A stretch of 32,197 nucleotides of DNA from Cyanobium sp. FGCU52 (GTDB taxonomy: Bacteria; Cyanobacteriota; Cyanobacteriia; PCC-6307; Cyanobiaceae): assembly GCA_024958715.1 (NCBI GenBank), contig JANWUS010000013.1:1-32197 (forward strand), written 5' to 3'. The notes under the pieces are model-generated. The model saw only the letters and a list, made by a program, of their open reading frames with translations. It had not been told where the DNA came from and did no database searches. The translations under genes were made by a program, and so were the position numbers. Below are positions 15,145 through 22,857 of the stretch, in pieces (the stretch's first letter is position 1; each line of letters begins with the position of its first letter).

Positions 15145-15525
15145 TCAAGTAGCCAGGCTCACCGGGATGTTGGGGCTCTCGGGGTTGACATCCACGCTCT
15201 GACGTTGGGGTCGCAACACCAGGTCCATGTCCTCCATCGGGATCGCACCCAGCAGCACCTCGTTGCCCAGCACCATCGCACCGGTGAAGCAGCGGCGGTT
15301 GCGGAAGCGCACCTCCACCGGTCCCACGTAGGGCACCGTGCGGCGGCGACCATCGGCCAGCACCACCTCCCGCTGCTCCAGCTCCGCCAGGCTCAGCTGA
15401 ATCGCCAGGTGCTCCGGAATGCAGAGATGCACCGCGCCGCTGTCGGCCAAGGCTGAAACCTCCAGCGGCGCCAGATCGGGCCGGGTGGGATTGCTGAGCG
15501 AAAAGGTGCCGCGGATCAGTCCCAT
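15145..15525 (-). CDS. Retropepsin-like (clan AA) aspartic protease
   Basis: This is a 126-aa protein with the single catalytic motif DSG at residues 28-30 inside EVSALADSGAVHLCIPE. It would work as a homodimer like retroviral proteases. The C-terminal half VLGNEVLLGAIPMEDMDLVL and VNPESPNIP is typical of the small clan AA family found in cyanobacteria and archaea (AF_0612 type, from memory). The gene sits between the two Uma2 copies, all on the same strand. Small proteins of this family often accompany toxin-antitoxin-like modules, but its target is unknown. The start is ATG 15525. Confidence 0.82.
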   Translation of the reverse strand: MGLIRGTFSLSNPTRPDLAPLEVSALADSGAVHLCIPEHLAIQLSLAELEQREVVLADGRRRTVPYVGPVEVRFRNRRCFTGAMVLGNEVLLGAIPMEDMDLVLRPQRQSVDVNPESPNIPVSLAT

Positions 15526-15544
15526 GGGAAAACCGTAGCCAGGT

Positions 15545-16257
15545 TTGTTGGTCAGCCCGCCCAGATCTCCTCCAGCTCCAGCACCAGGGCAGGAAAGAGC
15601 GTGCCGCCCTCCAGGCGACTGGCCGGCTCCAGGCGCCGGGGGCCAGGGGTGGAGCCTTCTCCTTCGGTCTGCCAGATCTCCACCGCCTTCTGTTCCGGGA
15701 ACAGCAGCCAGCCCAGCTGCGCCCCATTGGCGAGGTAGGCGGCCATCTTGCGCCGCAGGGCCTCGGCGCCGCGGGGGCGCTCATCGCTGGCGCTCACCAG
15801 TTCCACCACCAGGTCGGGGCACAGGGGCGGGAAACCGCGGCGCTGCTCAGGGGTCAAGGCCTGCCAGCGCTCGGCCCGCACCACCGCCGCGTCGGGGCTC
15901 AGCACCGAGCCATCCGGCAGGCGGAAGCCTCCCGAGCTGTCGAACACCTTCCAGCTCCCCTGACCCAGAGCCCAGATCTGCAGACGAGCAATGAGGAGGC
16001 TGTTGCGGGCGCTGGCGTCTCCACCGGTGGGCGTCATCGCGATCAGTTGGCCATCGGCCGCCAGTTCCAGCACCGCCTCTGGATTCGCTTCACACACCAA
16101 GGCGAACTGCTCGGGCGTCAGCCGCAGGTCCGGGGGCATAACAAGCTGGTGGGGCAGGCCCTCAGCCGTGAGGCCGGAAGGGGCTGGCTGCGCTGCGGAG
16201 GCTGGTGGGGCGAGGGTCATCTCCCCCGGAGGCAGTGAGGCTGAAGCCTAGTTGGGG
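15545..16257. repeat. Direct repeat copy B of the Uma2 gene unit
   Basis: This is the partner of 14405-15117 with the same orientation and length. The two are nearly identical except for a block at about 15946-16020 (copy B), where the coding sequence diverges sharply. Confidence 0.8.
15552..16220 (-). CDS. Uma2 family (DUF820) protein, copy B
   Basis: This 222-aa paralogue of the gene at 14412-15080 has the same length and the same putative PD-(D/E)XK residues (SPDAAVV, PDLVVEL and the Lys of LRRKM). Residues 68-92 read differently (starting DASARNSLLIARLQIWALGQ) while both flanks stay near identical. That points to replacement of one patch, or gene conversion that spared it. The start is ATG 16220 with the same adjacent GGGGGAG-like leader as copy A. 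Confidence 0.87.
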   Translation of the reverse strand: MTLAPPASAAQPAPSGLTAEGLPHQLVMPPDLRLTPEQFALVCEANPEAVLELAADGQLIAMTPTGGDASARNSLLIARLQIWALGQGSWKVFDSSGGFRLPDGSVLSPDAAVVRAERWQALTPEQRRGFPPLCPDLVVELVSASDERPRGAEALRRKMAAYLANGAQLGWLLFPEQKAVEIWQTEGEGSTPGPRRLEPASRLEGGTLFPALVLELEEIWAG

Positions 16258-16287
16258 TGGACGGTCACGCCGCCCCCCGTGGTCACC

Positions 16288-17034
16288 TCAGCCCAGGTAG
16301 GGATCCAGGAAGGCCAGGGGCCTGGCCATGGTGGCCGAGAAGCCGAGGATGCCCGGGTCGCGGTGCTCGTGCAGCACAGTGTCGTCGGCATCCAGCAGGA
16401 AGGTGCCGCCCCGCTGGGTGAGGAAGTCGTCGCGGGGCACGTAGGTGCGCCAGTGGTTCAGCACCTCGCCCATGTTGCGCAGCCGCACCGTGGCCAGCTC
16501 GAAAGGACGCTGAAATCCCGTGCCACCGGCCCGTGCAAAGAACGAGCCCCGGATCGGCGGCAGGGGCTTCGCCTCGATGGTTTCGTCGTCGGCGATGCGC
16601 TGGGGGGCACTCCGGTCGCCCGTGTAGCCGCGCAGCACTTCCGCCAGGGTGCCCGGCGAACCGATGCCCGCGCACATCAGCAGCAGGTTCGGCCAGGCGC
16701 CGCCGGGCCACTGCAGGCCCTCGTACAGCCCGAGGGCGCGATGCAGCCGCGGCTCAGGATCCACCTGCAGCCGCTCGCTCGGGAAGCCCGTGTAGCCGCA
16801 GAAGCGTTGGCGGCTGGCCTCGTTGCCGATACCGATCGCCAGCACGGCGATGCCGGCGGCTTCCAGGCGAGGCAGCACCGGGACCAGGGCCTGGGCGTAC
16901 TCCAGGCTGTCGAAATCGCCCAGCTGGGGCAGCAGCAGCACCAGCCGGCGACCGCCCCGTTCCATGCCGGGCACGGCAGCCAGGCGCTGCAGCAGCGGGG
17001 CGGGCGCGGGCGGCCGGGCCGAGGCCTGGGGCAT
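16288..17034 (-). CDS. AhpC/TSA (peroxiredoxin-like) family protein
   Basis: This 248-aa protein has a thioredoxin-like fold of the PRXL2/SelU kind. Residues around FCGYTGFPSERLQVDPEP (about 83-100), followed by LGLYEGL, match the conserved phosphorelay-like motif of that group. GGTFLLDADDTVLHEHRDPGILG near the C-terminus matches the end of the domain. The usual CxxC at the N-terminal active site is not evident, and the Cys of RFCGYTGF is the main candidate. The start ATG 17034 overlaps the stop of the DoxX gene, so the two are a translationally coupled pair, suggesting a redox role at or near the membrane. Confidence 0.75.
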   Translation of the reverse strand: MPQASARPPAPAPLLQRLAAVPGMERGGRRLVLLLPQLGDFDSLEYAQALVPVLPRLEAAGIAVLAIGIGNEASRQRFCGYTGFPSERLQVDPEPRLHRALGLYEGLQWPGGAWPNLLLMCAGIGSPGTLAEVLRGYTGDRSAPQRIADDETIEAKPLPPIRGSFFARAGGTGFQRPFELATVRLRNMGEVLNHWRTYVPRDDFLTQRGGTFLLDADDTVLHEHRDPGILGFSATMARPLAFLDPYLG

Positions 17035-17630
17035 CAGGCCTCCTCCTCGATCAGGTCGCTCAGAATCGCCGCATCAAACGACAGCCGACCTGGACCGAGC
17101 AGCAGCAGGGCGAGGCTGCCGCCGAGATACAGCACCACCAGTTCGAGCACGTAGATGTTCAGACCGGCCGTGAGGATGTGCTGGTAGGCCGCCACCGTCA
17201 TCGTGCCGGCGATGGCCATGGCGCCGAGCGGGGTGAGCAGGCCCAGGATCAGCAGCCAGCTGCCGATCAGTTCGGAGAAGCCGGCCACATAGGCGAAGAA
17301 CAGAGGGAAGGGCAGATGCAGCGAGGCCACGTAGGTGGTGGCGAACTGCTGGGGGTCGGCCAGCTTCTCCTGACCGTGGTGGATCATCATCACGCCGATG
17401 GTGAGCCGCAGCAGCAGCAGACCCACCGTGGCCGGCAGGCCCTCCCGCAGCACGTAACGGCCCAGGAACTCGCGGATCGCCACGCTGGCGAAGGTGCCCG
17501 ACAGGGCGGTGGAGACGATGCCGGGGCCTTCAGCGGCCGGCGCGGTGGAGCGCCCCAGAACCACGAACCACAGGGCCAGGCCGGCGGTGATGAAGCCGGC
17601 GAACAACTCCAGGAGCAGCGGGGTGGACAT
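17034..17630 (-). CDS. DoxX family membrane protein
   Basis: This 198-aa integral membrane protein has about five hydrophobic segments: residues about 3-23, LPATVGLLLLRLTIGVMMIHHG, a segment with SELIGSWLLILGLLTPLGA, IAGTMTVAAYQHILT, and LELVVLYLGGSLALLLLG. LRLTIGVMMIHHGQEKL and GLLTPLGAM are hallmark DoxX/YphA-like motifs. ATG 17630 was chosen because the frame upstream is Pro/Arg-rich without coding character. DoxX proteins are linked in other bacteria to quinone or thiol oxidation; the specific partner here is likely the downstream peroxiredoxin-like protein. A 122-bp gap separates it from the divergent kinase gene. Confidence 0.85.
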   Translation of the reverse strand: MSTPLLLELFAGFITAGLALWFVVLGRSTAPAAEGPGIVSTALSGTFASVAIREFLGRYVLREGLPATVGLLLLRLTIGVMMIHHGQEKLADPQQFATTYVASLHLPFPLFFAYVAGFSELIGSWLLILGLLTPLGAMAIAGTMTVAAYQHILTAGLNIYVLELVVLYLGGSLALLLLGPGRLSFDAAILSDLIEEEA

Positions 17631-17752
17631 GACGGGATGCGTGGTGGCGCGATTCTGGCAACGCCCATGAAGAAGCGTGAAGCGCCTCTCATCCGCCCGG
17701 CGGGCCGTGGCGTCGCCATAGCCTGCGGGCCCCGGCTGCCGCCAGGCCCTTG

Positions 17753-18595
17753 ATGCACCTCTGGACCCGCGAGGCCCTGCCCCCCCTTCCGTCCCTGCGG
17801 CTGGCGGTGGTGGGTCACGTGGAGTGGATGACCTTCCTGGCGGTGGAGGCAATGCCGGCCGCGGGGCGCATCGGCCACGCCCGCCGCTACCTCGAGGAGC
17901 CCGCAGGGGGCGGGGCCGTGGTGGCGGTGCAGCTGGCGCGCCTGCTTGGCCAGCCGGTGCCCTTCTTCACCGCCCTCGGCCGGGATGCCACCGGCGAGCA
18001 GGCAGCGGAGCGGCTCACCGCCCTGGGGCTGGAGCTGCGCGTGGCCTGGCGCGATGCGCCCACCCGCCGCGGCGTCAGCTTCGTCGACGACCATGGCGAT
18101 CGCTCGATCACGGTGATCGGCGAGCGCCTCACCCCCACCGCCGCCGATCCCCTGCCCTGGGACTCGATGGCCCGCTGCGATGGCGTGTTCCTCACCGCCG
18201 CCGATGCCGCCGCGGTGCGGGCCTGTCGGGCCGCGGCCGTACTTGCGGCCACACCCCGCCTGCGGCTGCCGGTGCTGCAGGAAGCGGGCGTGACGCTCGA
18301 CGCCCTGATCGGCAGCGGCCTCGATCCCGGCGAGGCGGTGCCCCCGGGGGCGCTCCAGCCGCCGCCGCGCCTGGCGATCGCCACCGAAGGCGCCGCCGGC
18401 GGCCGGATGGAACCCGGTGGCCGCTTCCCGGCCCCCACCCTCAGCAACCCGGTGATCGACACCTATGGCTGCGGCGACAGCTTCGCGGCGGGCGTGACCG
18501 CCGGCCTGGCGGCGGGCTGGAGCGTGGAGCAGGCGATCAGCCTGGGCTGCCACTGCGGCGCGGCCTGCACCGCACGCTTCGGGCCCTACGGCTGA
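17753..18595 (+). CDS. PfkB-family carbohydrate/nucleoside kinase
   Basis: This 280-aa ribokinase-fold enzyme phosphorylates a small hydroxyl substrate with ATP. PfkB signature 2 is DTYGCGDSFAAGVTAGLAAG, starting at D236. The catalytic base is D242 in GCGD and the anion hole is GCGDSFAAG. Near the N-terminus, VVGHVEWMTFLAVEAMP and GGGAVVAVQLARLLGQ match the substrate and signature-1 region, although the first lacks the more common Asn. The start is ATG 17753, preceded by an in-frame TTG. The substrate cannot be told, and no sugar pathway gene lies nearby. The end overlaps the convergent amidase gene by 10 bases. Confidence 0.85.
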   Translation: MHLWTREALPPLPSLRLAVVGHVEWMTFLAVEAMPAAGRIGHARRYLEEPAGGGAVVAVQLARLLGQPVPFFTALGRDATGEQAAERLTALGLELRVAWRDAPTRRGVSFVDDHGDRSITVIGERLTPTAADPLPWDSMARCDGVFLTAADAAAVRACRAAAVLAATPRLRLPVLQEAGVTLDALIGSGLDPGEAVPPGALQPPPRLAIATEGAAGGRMEPGGRFPAPTLSNPVIDTYGCGDSFAAGVTAGLAAGWSVEQAISLGCHCGAACTARFGPYG

Positions 18596-20037
18596 GCCTG
18601 CTCCAGCCGATAGAGATCGGGGCGGCGCTGCAGCGAGGTGGGGATCGCCTGGCGCGCCAGCGCCACCTGGCTCAGGTCGAGCTCGGCATGGAGCACCTGC
18701 TCGCCGATCCCGGCCTCGGCGATCACGGTGCCCCAGGGATCCACCACCAGCGAATGGCCGTAGCTCGGATAGGCCGCGCCCTCGGTGGGCCTGGCGCTGG
18801 AGCAGGCCAGCAGGAAGCACTGGGTGTCCACCGCCCGGGCCCGCATCAGCAGGTGCCAGTGGCGCGGGCCGGTGGTGGTGTTGAAGGCGGCGGGACAGGC
18901 CAGCAGGCTGCAGCCCTGGCGCTGCTGCATCAGCAGGGCCAGCTCCGGGAAGCGGATGTCGTAGCAGATCAGCAGGCCCAGGCCCGGTGGTGCTGCCAGG
19001 CCCGTCCCCAGCGGGTCGCCCTCGGGGGGCAGCACCGTGATCCGCCCGCCGCCGCTGAGGCTGTCGGATTCGCGGAAGCAAATCCCGCCCGGCACATCCA
19101 CATCGAACAGGTGCACCTTCCGGTGTTTCGCACGCAGGCGCCCCTCGCCATCGATCACGGTGGCGGTGTTGTACAGGCGACCGTCGGCGCCCCGCTCGGG
19201 GATCGAGCCGGCGATCACGCTCACGCCATGGCGCCGCGCCAGCCGGGCCACCATCGCCAGCGACGGCGACGGCCCCTCCAGCAACAGGCTGCCGGGTTCG
19301 GGGATCGGCTCGGCATAGGCCGCGAAACCTGCGGCGGCGTAGGGGGCGTTCCACACCTCCGGCAGCATCAGCAGCCGCGGCCGGGCGATCCCGGGCTGCG
19401 GCTGCAGCGCCCGCTCCAACCAGCCCTCGGCGTGGCGGCGGTTGGCGGCGCCGTCCTCCCCGGCCCTCAGCTGCACCAGCGCCACCGGCAGGGACTCGGC
19501 CCCCGGGGTCGCCATGGGGCTCTCCCCCAGCAGTCGCCCGATCGCCGCGATCACCTCCTCCACCGTGTCGCAGCCGCGCACGTCACCGCCGAGGCCGCCG
19601 AACAGCTCATGCCAGGCGGGCGGCGTGGCCAGGAGCAGCAGCGGGCGGCCGGCCTTGAGCGCATGGGCGGCCTCCGAGACCGTCCCCGGTCCCCCGGCTC
19701 CGCACACCACCACCACCGAACTGCTGAGCACGTTGACCACGTTGCGGGCCTGGCCCAGGCCGGTGAACAGGGCCACATCCAGCGCCGCCGTGGGCTCGGG
19801 ACCACCCGCCGGATCACCACCATCGCCGGGCAGCACCCCCACCACCAGATGCCCCTCCACCGCCATCGCCCCCCGGCAGGCCGCCGCCATCACGCCGGAC
19901 GGCCGTCCGCCCGTGAGCAGTCCCCAGCCCCGGCGGGCGATCGCCGTTCCAAGGTCCTCCGCCAGCTGCAGGGCGACCGGATCGGCCCCCTCGCCGGCGC
20001 CCATCACCCCGATCAGGGGCCGTCTGTGCATCACCAT
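18586..20037 (-). CDS. Fusion of a SLOG/TIGR00725 domain with a Nit2-type carbon-nitrogen hydrolase
   Basis: This 483-aa protein has two domains. Residues 5 to about 170 are a TIGR00725-like Rossmann (SLOG/DprA-like) domain, with GGRPSGVMAAACRGA at 43-57, QARNVVNVLSSS at 96-107 and the nucleotide-phosphate motif GGPGTVSE at 115-122. Residues 184-483 are a nitrilase-superfamily amidase with the full triad: E227 in LPEVWNAPY, K307 in HRKVHLFD and C358 in LLICYDIRFPE. The Nit2/omega-amidase style (DVDVPGGI, PAAFNTTTGPRHW, RARAVDTQ) suggests hydrolysis of an alpha-keto-amide or similar metabolite. ATG 20037 was chosen; ATG 20067 is possible. M175 at the domain junction could start the amidase alone. 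Confidence 0.88.
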   Translation of the reverse strand: MVMHRRPLIGVMGAGEGADPVALQLAEDLGTAIARRGWGLLTGGRPSGVMAAACRGAMAVEGHLVVGVLPGDGGDPAGGPEPTAALDVALFTGLGQARNVVNVLSSSVVVVCGAGGPGTVSEAAHALKAGRPLLLLATPPAWHELFGGLGGDVRGCDTVEEVIAAIGRLLGESPMATPGAESLPVALVQLRAGEDGAANRRHAEGWLERALQPQPGIARPRLLMLPEVWNAPYAAAGFAAYAEPIPEPGSLLLEGPSPSLAMVARLARRHGVSVIAGSIPERGADGRLYNTATVIDGEGRLRAKHRKVHLFDVDVPGGICFRESDSLSGGGRITVLPPEGDPLGTGLAAPPGLGLLICYDIRFPELALLMQQRQGCSLLACPAAFNTTTGPRHWHLLMRARAVDTQCFLLACSSARPTEGAAYPSYGHSLVVDPWGTVIAEAGIGEQVLHAELDLSQVALARQAIPTSLQRRPDLYRLEQAQP

Positions 20038-20093
20038 CGCGTGTGTGTCCCGCGCTGCTGCCAGCATCCCGCTCAGCCGTCCCTCCCCGCGCC

Positions 20094-20576
20094 ATGAGCG
20101 ATCCCCAGGTGCGCGAGCTGATCACCCGCTATCGGCTCGAACCCCACCCCGAAGGCGGCTGGTACCGGGAACTGCACCGCAGCAGCGAGCCCGTGCGCCG
20201 CGGCGATGGCGAGACCCGCAACGCCCTCACCCTGATCCTGTTCCTGCTGGAGGCCGGCGCCGTGAGCCGCTGGCATCGGGTGGCGTGCGCCGACGAAACA
20301 TGGCATGCCATCGCCGGCGACCCCCTCGAACTTCTCACCCTCCCTCCCGGCGGCGGAACTCCCAGCCGGCAGCGGCTGGGCTTCTCGCTTGCCGACCCGA
20401 CCCTCGAGCCGGTGGCCGTGGTGCCCGCCGGCCACTGGCAGGCCGCCCGCAGCCTCGGCCGCTGGAGCCTGGTGAGCTGCTGCGTGGGCCCCGGATTCAG
20501 CTTCAGCGATTTCAGCCTGCTGGCCGAGCAGCCGACCGCGACCCATCCCGCGGGAGCCCTGCCCGAGTTCCTCTGA
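20094..20576 (+). CDS. Cupin-like DUF985 protein
   Basis: This is a 160-aa beta-barrel protein of the cupin_5/DUF985 family. The family opening YRLEPHPEGGWYRELHRS is at about residues 11-28, SRWHRVACADETWHAIAGDPLELL is the metal-site half, and PAGHWQAARSLGRWSLVSCCVGPGFSFSDFSLL is the second half ending in the usual FxDFxL. ATG 20094 follows the end of a region with no ribosome-binding site of note. It is divergent from the SLOG-amidase gene with 56 bases between starts. The function of the family is not established. Confidence 0.88.
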   Translation: MSDPQVRELITRYRLEPHPEGGWYRELHRSSEPVRRGDGETRNALTLILFLLEAGAVSRWHRVACADETWHAIAGDPLELLTLPPGGGTPSRQRLGFSLADPTLEPVAVVPAGHWQAARSLGRWSLVSCCVGPGFSFSDFSLLAEQPTATHPAGALPEFL

Positions 20577-20655
20577 GCCGCCGGGCAGAAACAACGAGCC
20601 CAGGAAAGAGTGACCTTCACTACAAAACTCCCGGTTCGGGCCCGTAGGCTTTGTC

Positions 20656-22857
20656 ATGCCTTCTTCAAAGCTGAACCCACTGGTGTGGATGCCGGTACGG
20701 CTACGCGGACTCACCAGGGATTCAGTCCATCAGCTCAGCATCAAGTCGAAGCTGATCCTGATGCTGTTGCTGGTGAGTGGCTTCTCCACGCTGTTCTCGG
20801 CGGCCCTGGGCTACCGCAGCGGCCAGATCAATCTCACCGAGCGCGTTTTCCATCAGCTCACCAGTGTGCGGGCATCAAAGGCGTATCAGATCGAATCCTA
20901 TTTCCGCACGATTCAGAATCACACGCAGACCCTGAGTGAGGATCTGTCGATCATCGCCGCCGTTGAGCAGTTCGCCGCCGCCTACGACCAGCTCGCCAGC
21001 GTTCCCGAAGCCAAGGGATCGGCCCAGGCCCTCGAAACGTATTACCGCAGCCAGTTCCTGCCGCGGCTCGACAAATACCACTCCGGCACCCCGAACCTGC
21101 CGGCCTATCTGCCCAGCGAGCGGGCCACGGAGTACCTCCAGTATCACTACATCGCCGCCAACCCCAACCCGGTGGGCAAGAAACAGCAGCTCACCGCCGC
21201 ACGTGATGGCAGCAGCTATTCGCAGGTGCACGGCCGCTATCACCCGATCTTTCGGAACATCATCGCCAAGTTCGGCTACTACGACATGTTCCTGATCAAC
21301 CCCCAGGGACAGATCGTTTACACGGTGTTCAAGGAAACCGATTACGCCACCAATCTGTTCACCGGCCCCTACAAAGACACCAATCTCGCCCAGCTGGTGC
21401 GGCAGGTGATCGGTGCCAAGGAGAAGGGATTCACCCAGCTGGTGGATTTCGCAGCCTACGCCCCTTCCTACGGCGCCCCCGCCTCCTTCATCGCCGCCCC
21501 CCTGTACAACGGCTCCCGGCTGGTGGGCGTGCTCGCGTTCCAGATGCCCGTCAACGAGATCAACAACGTCATGACCGGCAACCAGAAATGGCAGCAGGAC
21601 GGGCTGGGGAACTCAGGCGAAACCATCCTGGTGGGCCAGGACCGGCTGATGCGCTCGGCCTCGCGCTTCTACCTGCAGGATCCGAAGGCCTATCTCGCCC
21701 AGCTGCGATCCCGCGGCGTCAAGGACGACGCCATCACCCGGCTGCAGCAGTACGGCACCACGATCCTTCAGCAGCCGGTCCAGACGCCGGCCGTCAGCAA
21801 GGCCATCGCCGGCGGGTCGGGAACCCTGCAGGTGATCGACTACCGCGGCGTGCCGGTGCTCAGCTCCTATGCCCCGCTGCAGATCAAGGGCTTCGACTGG
21901 GTGATCCTCTCCCAGATCGATCTGGCGGAGGCCTACGCCCCGATCCATGCCTTCCAGCGGCAGATCCTGATCACCGTCACCCTGCTGATCCTGCTGGTCA
22001 CGCTGCTGGCCATGGCTCTGGCCCACCTGTTCGTGAAGCCCGTGCAGCAGCTGATCGAGAGCGCCCGCCGGGTGTCCTCGGGCGAACTCACGAGCATTCC
22101 CGCCCTCACCTCCAACGACGAATTCGGCGAACTGGCCCAGTCGTTCAACGCGGTTGTTCACAGCCTGCAAACCCAGACGGCCCTGGTGGATCAGAAGAAC
22201 CAGGAGAACGAGAAGCTGCTGTTCAGCGTCTTCCCCACCGCCATCGCCCGGCGGCTGCAGCGGGGCGAAACCCAGATCGCCGAGGAGGTCACCAACGTGG
22301 CGGTGCTCTTCGCCGACCTCAAGGGCTTCTCCCGGCTGGTCACCAGCCTCAGCGCCTACGAGTCGCTGGCGATCCTCAACGATCTGGTGGCCTCGTTCGA
22401 CGATCTGGCCGAACGCTTCGGCCTGGAGAAGGTGAAGACGATCGGCGACTGCTACCTGGCGGTGTGCGGCCTCTCGGTGCCCTATCTCGACCATGACAAA
22501 CGGGCCCTCGATTTCGCCATCGAAATGCTCGGTATCCTCCGCCGCTTCAACCTGGAGCGGGGCTTCGAACTGGGCATTCAGATCGGCATCCACTCCGGCG
22601 ACATCCTGGCCGGCATCGTCGGCAAGAGCCGCGTGGTCTACGACATCTGGGGCGAAACCGTGAAGCAGGCCCATGGCCTCAGCCAGGTCTGCCCCTCCGG
22701 AGCTGTGCTGGTGTCGGAGGTGGTGCACCACCGGCTGGAGGATCTCTACCAGTTCGAGCGCACCGGCCCCACCGGCGACGGCGCGGCGCCATCCCAGGCC
22801 TGGCGCCTGATCGGTGCTGTGGCTACGGCGCCCAGCGAAGCCCTCACCAGCCCATGA
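20656..22857 (+). CDS. Membrane sensor adenylate cyclase (class III) with extracytoplasmic domain and HAMP
   Basis: This 733-aa protein is built as TM1 (about 31-51), a long periplasmic sensor of about 380 residues (dCACHE-like: YDMFLINPQGQIVYTVFKETDY, FIAAPLYNGSRLVGVLAFQ, GFDWVILSQIDLAEA), TM2 (about 436-458), a HAMP linker, a short coiled coil and a class III cyclase domain (about 550-715). Metal Asp residues are D554 in FADLKGF and D598 in KTIGDCYLA. The purine-choosing pair K594 and D663 points to ATP. Oddly, the Asn and Arg that stabilise the transition state in GDTVNxAxR are Lys670 and Gly674 here. The stop overlaps the channel gene start as ATGA, so they are co-translated. Confidence 0.92.
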   Translation: MPSSKLNPLVWMPVRLRGLTRDSVHQLSIKSKLILMLLLVSGFSTLFSAALGYRSGQINLTERVFHQLTSVRASKAYQIESYFRTIQNHTQTLSEDLSIIAAVEQFAAAYDQLASVPEAKGSAQALETYYRSQFLPRLDKYHSGTPNLPAYLPSERATEYLQYHYIAANPNPVGKKQQLTAARDGSSYSQVHGRYHPIFRNIIAKFGYYDMFLINPQGQIVYTVFKETDYATNLFTGPYKDTNLAQLVRQVIGAKEKGFTQLVDFAAYAPSYGAPASFIAAPLYNGSRLVGVLAFQMPVNEINNVMTGNQKWQQDGLGNSGETILVGQDRLMRSASRFYLQDPKAYLAQLRSRGVKDDAITRLQQYGTTILQQPVQTPAVSKAIAGGSGTLQVIDYRGVPVLSSYAPLQIKGFDWVILSQIDLAEAYAPIHAFQRQILITVTLLILLVTLLAMALAHLFVKPVQQLIESARRVSSGELTSIPALTSNDEFGELAQSFNAVVHSLQTQTALVDQKNQENEKLLFSVFPTAIARRLQRGETQIAEEVTNVAVLFADLKGFSRLVTSLSAYESLAILNDLVASFDDLAERFGLEKVKTIGDCYLAVCGLSVPYLDHDKRALDFAIEMLGILRRFNLERGFELGIQIGIHSGDILAGIVGKSRVVYDIWGETVKQAHGLSQVCPSGAVLVSEVVHHRLEDLYQFERTGPTGDGAAPSQAWRLIGAVATAPSEALTSP

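Noticed and set aside
16533..17753. 406-codon plus-strand frame over the DoxX and peroxiredoxin genes
   Set aside because: Arg/Gly/Gln-rich shadow of two recognisable minus-strand genes that share an ATGA overlap.
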